Shown here in pieces: positions 28,560-36,709 of a stretch of 36,900 bases of DNA (the first letter of the stretch is position 1; every line of letters starts with the position of its first letter). The notes beneath the pieces are model-generated. The model was not told where the DNA came from. It was given only the letters and a program-made list of their open reading frames with translations, and searched no databases. The stretch covers positions 1-36,900 of the forward strand of contig SLLJ01000171.1 of assembly GCA_007134165.1 (NCBI GenBank), given 5' to 3'. This stretch comes from Nitriliruptoraceae bacterium (GTDB taxonomy: Bacteria > Actinomycetota > Nitriliruptoria > Nitriliruptorales > Nitriliruptoraceae). Position numbers and translations under genes: made by a program.

Positions 28560-30008
28560 TCATCGGTTGAAGACCAGGGTCTTGACGGACACCGGCACGG
28601 CCCGCCCATCGAGCAGCGGACGTCCGATGTCGATGAAGTCGCCCTCGCCGAGTCCGATCTGATCGATCGTGATCAGTGGCAGGCCGGGACGCAGTGACTG
28701 AAGCGTCTGACCGAGCACCTGCGCGTAGTCCTGCTCGGTGACCACCACGAGGGGGACCTCGTCGGGCAGCTGTTGGTGGGCGTAGGCAGCCAGGCCTCCG
28801 GCAATCGACGCGAGCTGCCCGTAGTCCATCGCATGCGGCAGCTCGAGCGCGATCGCGACCCGACCGTCGCCCTCCGCGTCCCACCGTCGGGTCGCGGAGC
28901 GCACCGCCGCGATCAGCGCGTCGACGTCGGTGGGGTCAGCGCTCAGATCCGGCTCGACCACCGGCAGGTCGCGCAGCGGGAGCAGGTCGGCGCGGACCCA
29001 GATGGTGGTCCCGCTCATCGTGACCGTCTGGCTCGCCGCCCCGATCACCGTGGCGCTGAGGGTCTCAGGCGGGGTCCGCAGGCCCAGAGCGCTCAGCCGT
29101 GGCTCGGCGGCCAGGGACTGGGCGAGCAGCGGACCGACGTCTCCGAAGACCGCGACCTCGTCGACCGAGTCGGCGGGCAGTCCCTGCTCGAGGCATCGGC
29201 CGACCCCCCCGGACACGAACACCGTGGACACGGTCCCGGCGGAGGTATCCAGCGCCGGAGTGAGCCGCACCGCCTCGAGCAGTGGGGAGCACACGCCGAG
29301 CAGCAGGTCGACGATCAGGGCGGCCATCGCGTCGGTGATCGTGCGCAGTCCCGCCACGGTGGCGCGTTGGCCGACCTCGAGCCCGACGCCGAGGTGGTCG
29401 ATGACCTTCTGCGCGGATGGGGTGATGTCGGTCACGGTGCCCGACCCGGCGTCGAGTTGGATGCCCCGGCCGCCGATCATGACCGCTGAGGACGAGTGAT
29501 GGCGACCCGCACGGAAGACCGCGGCGTTGGAACTCCCGCCGCCGATGTCGACGTTGATCACGGTCGAGTAGCGCTGAGACGACCACGCCGCGGCGCCCGA
29601 GCCCCGGGCAGCGATCTGGGATTCGAGGTTCGGGCCGGCGACGGTGACCACGAAGTCACCGGCCAGTCCCGACAATCGGTGCAGCACCGCGTCGGCGTTG
29701 TCGCGGCCGGCGGTCTCTCCGGTGATGATCACCGCACCGGTCTCCACCGACGACGGGTCGACGCCGGCGAGATCGTATTCGTGGAGCACGACCTCGAGCA
29801 GTCGGTCGACGTCGATGTGGTCTCGGCCGGCCAGTGGCGTGAAGCGTGCGGCGCCGACGTACTCGACACTGCGGGCATCGACCTCGATCCGCGGCACGAG
29901 CCCGAGCCGGGCGACGTTTCGGACCCTCAGGCGGGAGAAGACGACCTGCGTGGTCGTCGTACCGACGTCGATCCCGACGCTCAGCAACTCGCGGGTGTCG
30001 CGGGTCAT
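28560..30008 (-). CDS. eutA: Ethanolamine ammonia-lyase reactivating factor
   Basis: SVGIDVGTTTTQVVFSRL, STVINVDIGGGSSNAAVF, position directly upstream of eutB. Confidence 0.94.
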   Translation of the reverse strand: MTRDTRELLSVGIDVGTTTTQVVFSRLRVRNVARLGLVPRIEVDARSVEYVGAARFTPLAGRDHIDVDRLLEVVLHEYDLAGVDPSSVETGAVIITGETAGRDNADAVLHRLSGLAGDFVVTVAGPNLESQIAARGSGAAAWSSQRYSTVINVDIGGGSSNAAVFRAGRHHSSSAVMIGGRGIQLDAGSGTVTDITPSAQKVIDHLGVGLEVGQRATVAGLRTITDAMAALIVDLLLGVCSPLLEAVRLTPALDTSAGTVSTVFVSGGVGRCLEQGLPADSVDEVAVFGDVGPLLAQSLAAEPRLSALGLRTPPETLSATVIGAASQTVTMSGTTIWVRADLLPLRDLPVVEPDLSADPTDVDALIAAVRSATRRWDAEGDGRVAIALELPHAMDYGQLASIAGGLAAYAHQQLPDEVPLVVVTEQDYAQVLGQTLQSLRPGLPLITIDQIGLGEGDFIDIGRPLLDGRAVPVSVKTLVFNR

Positions 30009-30054
30009 GCCGCCTGCTCTCCGAGGTGCGGCACGTAGCCGCGGTGGGCAGTGG

Positions 30055-30345
30055 TCAGCTCTTGCGGAAGGTGATCTCTCCCTCGACTTCGAGCGAGTCG
30101 AGGATGCCCACGATCGCCGCGTCGGTGGGACAGTCGGTGGTTTGGTCGGTGTGGCGCGCGGCGCTCCCGCGCGCCACCAGGACGAGCTCGCCCGAGCCCG
30201 CCCCCACCGTGTCCACCGCCACGAAGGCCTCGCCGGCGAGTTCGTCCGCGGTGGAGGCCGGGCGGACGACCAGCAGCTTCAGGCCGGTCATACGCGCGTC
30301 CTTCGCGGTCGAGACCGCAGATCCGACGACACGGGCGATGAGCAT
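30055..30345 (-). CDS. eutN: EutN/CcmL-family BMC-P vertex protein
   Basis: MLIARVVGSAVSTAKDARMTGLKLLVVRP...FVAVDTVGAGSGELVLVARGSAAR. Confidence 0.94.
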   Translation of the reverse strand: MLIARVVGSAVSTAKDARMTGLKLLVVRPASTADELAGEAFVAVDTVGAGSGELVLVARGSAARHTDQTTDCPTDAAIVGILDSLEVEGEITFRKS

Positions 30346-30378
30346 CGGGGGGCTCCTGAGCGGGTCGGTTGGTGCCGG

Positions 30379-31575
30379 TCAGGCGACCGGGTCGCCGGTG
30401 CCCGGCTTCTCGGGGTCGGGCTGACGAGGCGAGGTGGTGGTGGTATCGACGGGGACGGCCACGGCGGCGGCTTCGCCGTCTACCGCGGGGTAGCGACGGC
30501 GGAAGAACAACCACGCTACGCCTACCGCACTGACCCCTGCAACCAACTTGCCGACGATCATCGGGAAGATCATCGAGCGCTCGACCGCGGCGGTGAACCC
30601 GAGGTGGTCGCCGAAGGTGAACGCGGCACTGACCGCGAAGGCGCAGTTGAGCACCTTGCCCCGCGAGTCCATGTCCTTGAGGATCTGGAACATCGGGATG
30701 TTGTTGGCCAGCGTGGCGACCATACCCCCGGCGGCCACGTCGTTCATGCCGACGAGCCGCCCGGCCACGGACAGCGGCTTCTCGGCCACCTTGATGATCA
30801 CATAGACCGCCGGGAAGGCGCCGAGCAGCATCATCCCGATGAACCCGACGATCTCGATGCCGTCCATCGGTGAGGCGAGCTCCCAACCTTCGGGCATGAT
30901 CGCGGTCTCGGTCATGAACTCGAAGGTCGCGATCGCCAGCCCGATCGAGATCACGGCGATCAGACCCTTGCCGAAGACCAGGAACCCGGCGGTCATCTTG
31001 TCGGGGATCTTCCACAGCCCGATGGCGATCAGCACGGCTGCGATCACGATCGGGATCAGGTTTGCCAGCACCATGGCGGGGTCGAACCCGGCGACCAGCC
31101 CACCGGCGAGCACCCCGAGGGGGATCGTGATCATCCCAGCCAGCACGCCCTGGGCGAGGAACGGGCGGTCCTGCTTCTCGATGATCCCGAGCGCCACCGG
31201 GATCGTGAACACGATCGTCGGCCCCATCATCGCGCCCAGGATGAGCCCGGCCAGCAACCCCGCGTCGGGATCGATGGCCAACTGTTGAGCCAGGGGATAC
31301 CCGCCCATGTCGTTGGCCAGCAGCGTCGTCGCGAACATCGACGGATCCGCACCCACCGCGGTGTACAGCGGCACGATGACCGGTTCGAGGATCTTGGCCA
31401 GGACCGGCGCCAGTGAGACCACGCCCACCATCGCCAGGGCCAGCGGCCCGAGGGCCATGAAGCCCTCCTCGAACTGCTCACCGAGCCCGAAACGGTTCCC
31501 GATGGCCCGGTCGATTGCCCCGAGCACCATGAAGATCATCAGGATCCAAACGATGATCTCGTTGACGGCATCCAC
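30379..31575 (-). CDS. eutH: Ethanolamine permease EutH
   Basis: NEIIVWILMIFMVLGAIDRAIGNRFGLGEQFEEGFMALGPLALAMVG...LLANDMGGYPLAQQLA; GTG start 31575 with gggaggtg RBS. Confidence 0.93.
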   Translation of the reverse strand: MDAVNEIIVWILMIFMVLGAIDRAIGNRFGLGEQFEEGFMALGPLALAMVGVVSLAPVLAKILEPVIVPLYTAVGADPSMFATTLLANDMGGYPLAQQLAIDPDAGLLAGLILGAMMGPTIVFTIPVALGIIEKQDRPFLAQGVLAGMITIPLGVLAGGLVAGFDPAMVLANLIPIVIAAVLIAIGLWKIPDKMTAGFLVFGKGLIAVISIGLAIATFEFMTETAIMPEGWELASPMDGIEIVGFIGMMLLGAFPAVYVIIKVAEKPLSVAGRLVGMNDVAAGGMVATLANNIPMFQILKDMDSRGKVLNCAFAVSAAFTFGDHLGFTAAVERSMIFPMIVGKLVAGVSAVGVAWLFFRRRYPAVDGEAAAVAVPVDTTTTSPRQPDPEKPGTGDPVA

Positions 31576-31579
31576 GCGC

Positions 31580-31626
31580 GCACCTCCCTTGGTGCAGGGC
31601 ACACCGGCGCCGAGCAGGTCGGCGCC
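31580..31626 (-). promoter_or_regulatory. Candidate structured 5' leader of eutH: SD hairpin, overlapping alternative hairpin and an upstream GC stem
   Basis: Minus-strand RNA: GGCGCCGA-CCTGC-TCGGCGCC (31626-31606), GTGC-CCT-GCAC (31602-31592), GCACC-AAGGGA-GGTGC (31595-31580) with the SD in the last. Confidence 0.35.
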
Positions 31627-31692
31627 ACGTCCCTGCGGACGGTCCTCGTCGCGCGACCAAGAGGACGGATGGGCGCGCGGCAACGGTCGGAC

Positions 31693-31714
31693 TGATCGGT
31701 ACCTCGACCGATCA
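31693..31714. promoter_or_regulatory. Perfect inverted repeat TGATCGGT-acctcg-ACCGATCA, candidate operator upstream of eutH
   Basis: 8-bp perfect arms, 6-nt spacer, in the 234-nt eutB2-eutH gap. Confidence 0.4.
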
Positions 31715-31726
31715 TCCACCAGAGTT

Positions 31727-31754
31727 GGACCATCGTCCAGGGCCCTGGCGGTCC
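31727..31754. other. Nested inverted repeat GGACC-atcgt-CCAGGGCCCTGG-c-GGTCC downstream of the eutB paralog; possible terminator/attenuator
   Basis: Read directly; no T-tract seen. Confidence 0.3.
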
Positions 31755-31809
31755 TGTGTTCCGGTGCCGGATGGCCCTTGCCCCCGTCCTCGTCGTCGCC
31801 TATTCGCGG

Positions 31810-33201
31810 TCAGCCTCCCCGGAGCTCGGCAGGAGGATCGGCGAGGAACACGCTCGCGTCGCCAGCGCGGGCGGTGAGCCGGCCGTCGGCCCACAACCCG
31901 AGCGTCTCCAGCCAGCGGCGGAATGGCGGCGCCGGCGACCGATCGAGCAGTTCGCGCAGGGTGGCGTCGTCGTGGAAGCCCGTGTCCTGGTAGCTGAGCA
32001 TGATGTCGTCGCCCATCGGGATGCCCATGTAGTAGCACGAGCCCGCCATCGCCAGGAGCATCGTGGCGGTCTCCTGGTCGTTCTGGTCGGCGTTGGTGTG
32101 GTTGGTGTAGCAGGGCGCCATCCCCATCGGCAGGCCCGACAGCTTGCCCATGAAGTGGTCCTCGAGGCAGGCGCGGATGATCTGCTTGCCGTCGTAGAGG
32201 GTCTCGGGACCGATGAACCCCGAGACGTTGTTGACCATGAACGGCGCCCAGCGCCGGGCGTAGCCGTAGGTGCGTGCCTCGAGGGTCAGCTCGTCGGCCC
32301 CGTGGTCGCACCCGACCGCCATCTCCGATCCCTGTCCGGTCTCGAAATACAGCAGGTTGGGGCCACGCGCCGTACCCCGGGCGGTGATCAGGGCCTGCGC
32401 GTCGTCGAGCAGGGAGGCGTCGACCCCGAAAGAGTTGTTGGTTCCCTGCGTGCCGGCGATGCTCTGGAACAGCACCGACACCGGTGCGCCGGCTTCGACC
32501 GCCTGCATCTGGGTGCCGATGTGGGCCAGCACGCAGGTCTGCGTCGGGATACCCCACCGCCGGACGAACTCGTGGGTGCGCTGCATGATCTCGGTGGTCG
32601 TCCCGATCGAGTCGTCGGCCGGGTTGATGCCGATGATCGCATCACCCGACCCGTAGCTCAGGCCCTCCATGATGCAGGCCAGGATCGCCGGCCACGAGTC
32701 GGTCGGATGGTTGGGCTGGAGGCGGAACGACAGCGTGCCCGGCAGTCCGAGCGTGGTCGCCGCGGTCGACACCACCTGGATCTTGCTGGCCGCGTACACC
32801 AAGTCCATGTTGGACATCAGCTTGGCGACCCCCGCCACCATCTCACCGGTGAGCGCCCGGCTCAACCGCAGGATGTCGTCGCTGTCGGTGTCGTGACTCA
32901 GCAACCATTCACGCAGTTGACCGAGGGTCAGGTCTGCGGCCTCGGCGAAGATCGTGTCGTTGATCCCGTCCTCGATGACCCGGGTGACCTCGTCGAGCTC
33001 GTAGGGGACGACCGGATTGACCCGCAGGTGCTCGAGGGTCAGCTCACTGAGCACGCACCGGGCGGCGACCCGTTCGAGTGAGCTGTCGGCGGCGATGCCC
33101 AACATCTGATCCCCAGACTTGACCTCGTTGGCCTTGGCCAGGACCTCGGGGACCGAGCGGAAGGTGAAACAACGTCCATGAAGCATCGCGCGGTACGACA
33201 C
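31810..33201 (-). CDS. Second, divergent EutB paralog (no adjacent EutC of its own)
   Basis: SFRLQPNHPTD, GINPADDS, YFETGQGSEMAVG, NNVSGFIGPETLYD, LPMGMAPCYTNH; GTG start 33201 with gaggag RBS. Confidence 0.93.
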   Translation of the reverse strand: MSYRAMLHGRCFTFRSVPEVLAKANEVKSGDQMLGIAADSSLERVAARCVLSELTLEHLRVNPVVPYELDEVTRVIEDGINDTIFAEAADLTLGQLREWLLSHDTDSDDILRLSRALTGEMVAGVAKLMSNMDLVYAASKIQVVSTAATTLGLPGTLSFRLQPNHPTDSWPAILACIMEGLSYGSGDAIIGINPADDSIGTTTEIMQRTHEFVRRWGIPTQTCVLAHIGTQMQAVEAGAPVSVLFQSIAGTQGTNNSFGVDASLLDDAQALITARGTARGPNLLYFETGQGSEMAVGCDHGADELTLEARTYGYARRWAPFMVNNVSGFIGPETLYDGKQIIRACLEDHFMGKLSGLPMGMAPCYTNHTNADQNDQETATMLLAMAGSCYYMGIPMGDDIMLSYQDTGFHDDATLRELLDRSPAPPFRRWLETLGLWADGRLTARAGDASVFLADPPAELRGG

Positions 33202-33340
33202 GTCGGATCTCCTCGTCTGGTCACAGCGGCGGCTGCACGACCGATGCTGCGATCATCCGCCACCCGAGCGTCGGCGCACAGAGCCGCGTCCGGCCCCTGA
33301 TCACTGGTCGCACGGCCCTGGTGACTGGCTCACCGCCGGC

Positions 33341-34270
33341 CTAAGCGAGCTGCCCGATGAGCGCGACCATGTCGAGTTCGTCGTGCAGTTGGTGCTGCAG
33401 CATGACGCGGTCCACCCCGGCCTCGGCGAGATCGGCGAGCTGCCGAGCGGCCTGCTCGACCGTGCCGATCACCCAGGCGGGACGCAGGCCGTCGAGCCAG
33501 GTCCCGAGGTCTCCCGGTGCTTCGGAACGCTCCTTGAGCCGGGCCGCACGCTGCTCGACCTCGGCCTCATCCGTGCCGATCAGGCAGCCGGTCATGACCG
33601 AGAAACGCAGCGGGGCTCGTCCGGCCGCTTCGGCGGCCCGATCGATGCGCTGGCGCCGAACCCGCACCTCCTCGAGGGTCGGGAACACGGTGTTGTACTC
33701 GTCGGCGAACCGCGCGGCCAGTGCCGCGCTGCGCGGACCGGCGAGCCCTCCGATGATCAGCGGGACCGAGGGCTGCTGCACCGCAGGGGGTCGTGCCTCA
33801 CCGCCGCGCAGGGTGTAGTGGCGGCCGTGGTGGTCGAAGCGCTCACCGGTCAGCTGCCGGGTCACGATCTCGACCTGCTCCTCGAGCACCTCGAACCGGG
33901 TCGCGAGATCGTGGAACGGGAAGCCGAAGCGCTCGTGCTCAGCCTGGTTCCACCCCGCACCCATCCCGAGCTCGACCCGGCCTTCGGTGACGTGGTCGAC
34001 CGTGACGACCGACCGGGCCAGGATCGATGGATGACGGAAAGACGTCGGCGAAACCATCGTGCCCAGGCGGATGCGCGTGGTCAGGGCACCGAGCGCCGCC
34101 AGCGTCGTCCAGGCGTCGAGCGAACCACGTCCGGTGCGGTCCTGAACCGACCCGTAGTGGTCGGAACGGAACATCCCCTCGAGCCCCGCCGCCTCGGTCG
34201 CCTGCGCCAGCGCGACCCACTGCGACCAGGTCACGTCCTCCTGGCCCTCGATCATCAGGTTGATGCGCAT
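33341..34270 (-). CDS. LLM-class (F420-dependent-type) flavin/deazaflavin oxidoreductase
   Basis: MRINLMIEGQEDVTWSQWVALAQATEAAGLEGMFRSDHYGS...LGTMVSPTSFRHPSILARSVVTVDHVTEGRVELGMGAGW. Confidence 0.9.
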   Translation of the reverse strand: MRINLMIEGQEDVTWSQWVALAQATEAAGLEGMFRSDHYGSVQDRTGRGSLDAWTTLAALGALTTRIRLGTMVSPTSFRHPSILARSVVTVDHVTEGRVELGMGAGWNQAEHERFGFPFHDLATRFEVLEEQVEIVTRQLTGERFDHHGRHYTLRGGEARPPAVQQPSVPLIIGGLAGPRSAALAARFADEYNTVFPTLEEVRVRRQRIDRAAEAAGRAPLRFSVMTGCLIGTDEAEVEQRAARLKERSEAPGDLGTWLDGLRPAWVIGTVEQAARQLADLAEAGVDRVMLQHQLHDELDMVALIGQLA

Positions 34271-34295
34271 GCCGGGACCTCCCGGGGTCGAGTCG

Positions 34296-34335
34296 GGTCG
34301 GGACAGGTCAGGTCGGGACAGGTCAGGTCCTGTCC
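34296..34335. repeat. 15-bp tandem repeat (ggtcgggacaggtca x2) merging into inverted repeat GGACAGG-tcaggt-CCTGTCC
   Basis: Units 34296-34310 and 34311-34325; hairpin arms 34316-34322 and 34329-34335. Confidence 0.8.
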
Positions 34336-34341
34336 GCTCGG

Positions 34342-36570
34342 TCAGCCCGGCCGCGACATGACCGAGGCGACCGGCCGAAGGTCGAGCCAGGTCTGACGTC
34401 GTGGCCGGTGCACGTGGTCTTCGGAGAGGTCGGGCAGGTAGGCGAGATCGGTGAACTGCACCCGGCCCCCCTTCAGCCCGATCATCGCGCTGCCGGGCGC
34501 GCCCTCGTTGGCATGCTCCACGAGGTAGTCGATGCAGCGCGAGGCCAGCCGGGTGGCCTGGATGCGATCGAAGGGACTGGGAGACCCACCCTGCTGGACG
34601 TGACCGAGGATGGCGTCACGCACGTCGAACAAGTCCCCGGCCTCCTTCTCGAACAGCGCGTGGATGAAACTCGTCGTGTAGACCCGATCCGCCCCCTCCC
34701 CCCGGATCACCAGGCCGAGGCGCTTGCCGGCGGCGAAGCCGGCGCGCAGCACATCGACGTCCGCCGCGAGATCCTCGAGGGTGATCCCCTCCTCCGGCAG
34801 GTAGACCCGTTCCGCACCCGTGGCCAGCCCACCCATCAGGGCGAGGTACCCACAGTCGCGACCCATCACTTCGACCACGAAGCACCGGTGGGAGGCCACC
34901 GCCGACTGCTTGATCTTGTCGACGTCGGTCACGATGCTGTTGAGCGCGGTGTCCGCGCCCACGGACAACTCGGAGCCGGGCACATCGTTGTTGATCGACG
35001 CCGGCAGGCACACGATGGGCAGGTCGAGCCCGTCGTGCTCGTGACGGGCGGCGTGCACCGCGTAGGCAGCGTGGTACCCGGTCCAGCCGCCGATCACCAA
35101 CATGCCGTCGATGTCGTGCGCCCGTACCTGCTCGGCGATCGCGGCCAACTGCTGGCGGTCGGGCACGAACCGGCTGGTGGCAAGCTCCGCCCCTCCTCGC
35201 GCCACCCAGCCGGTGACGTCCATCCAGTCCAGCTCCCGGATCTCGCCGCGAGCCAGACCGCGGAACCCATTGGTCACCGCCAGCATGGTGTTGCCCTGGT
35301 CCATGCCCAGGCGCACCGCGGCGCGCACGGCGGTGTTCATCCCCGGCGCCGGTCCACCGCCGTGCAGCACGGCCAGCCGGAGTTGCCGCCGTCCCGCGGC
35401 GGGCTGACGCGGTGTGGCTCGCACCAGGGTGCGGAAGATGTCCCACGACTCGGTGAAGCTGCCCCCACGCATCTGCATCGCACGGTCGTAATCGCCGGCG
35501 TCGATCGCGTCGGCGACCGCCTGCGTCTCCTCGACGTTGCCCATCAGCGGCGAACTGACCACCCGGTTCTCACGGATGCCGATGAGCTGCGGTTCGTCCT
35601 CGGGGCCAGAGCGCAGCAAGGTCTCGACGGCTTCGTGGCCGAGCAGGGTGGACAGGGTGCGGTCGAACGCGCTCGGGGACCCCCCGCGCTGCACGTGGCC
35701 CAGGATCGTGACCCGGGTGTCCTCGCCGAGTTCGGCTTCGAGCACGCTCTTGACCCGGTCCGCGGTGATTGGTTCCCCGGTCGTGTCGGCGGCACCCTCG
35801 GCCAACACCACCATGTTCTGCCGACGGCCCTGACCGCGTCCGGCGGTGAGCGCGTCACACATCTCGCGCTCCCAGGTGCCAGCCTCCGCAGGACGTTCGG
35901 GGATCAGCACCCAGTTGGCGCCGGCCGCGATCGCTGACATCAGCGCCAGGTACCCGCAGCGTCGACCCATGACCTCGATCACGAAGCTGCGCTGGTGGCT
36001 GGCTGCGGTGCTGTGCAGTGCGTCCAGCGCTTCGGTGATCCGGTGCAGTGCCGTGTCGGTCCCGATCGTCATGTCCGTGCCGAACATGTCGTTGTCGATC
36101 GAGCCCACCAGCCCGACCAACCACAGCGTCGGGTGACGCTCGGCCGTGTCGGAATCGATCTCGCCGGCCTCGACGAGCTCGGCGATCAGCTCTGGCCACT
36201 CCTGTCGGAAGGCGTTGGCGCCGGTGAGGCTGCCGTCGCCGCCGATCACCACCAGCGCGTCGATGCCGCGCACGACGAGGTTGCGCGCGGCCTGACGGCG
36301 GCCTTCCCGGGTCCGGAACTGCTGGCACCGTGCCGATCCGATCACGGTGCCTCCGAGCTGCAGGATGCCACCGACATCGTCCGTGTCGAAGGCCACGAGA
36401 TGGTCGCCACCATCGACCAGCCCCTGGTAGCCCTCGTAGACCGCGTGGACCGGCAGTCGATGGTGCAGCGCGGTGCGCACCACGGCACGCACGGCCGCAT
36501 TCATCCCGGAGGCGTCGCCTCCGCTGGTGAGGACGGCGAGGCTGGTGGGTCTCCTCGTAGGATCGGTCAC
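34342..36570 (-). CDS. Duplicated (tandem-domain, eukaryote-like) 6-phosphofructokinase
   Basis: N-half [31 protein letters not shown]; C-half [50 protein letters not shown] / [14 protein letters not shown]. Confidence 0.92.
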   Translation of the reverse strand: [742 protein letters not shown]

Positions 36571-36601
36571 CTCAGCACCTTTGCAGCATGGGAAGGTTGC
36601 T

Positions 36602-36620
36602 CGGGGTGCAGCACACCCCG
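36602..36620. promoter_or_regulatory. Perfect inverted repeat CGGGGTG-cagca-CACCCCG in the divergent PFK/flavodoxin region
   Basis: 7-bp perfect arms, 5-nt spacer, about 31 bp upstream of the PFK start codon. Confidence 0.3.
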
Positions 36621-36709
36621 CGGTCCCCTGGCACGCTAGCGGTCCCGCGGGTCGGCGGATGACCGCTCCACCACCGTCCGAACCCGGCCCTCACCCGAGG
36701 AGGTCACGG

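Noticed and set aside
31576-31809. Cobalamin riboswitch upstream of eutH
   Set aside because: Looked for B12-box-like sequence (GCCACTG / AGTCAGGAGACC type) on the minus strand; none recognised. A covariance-model search would be decisive.
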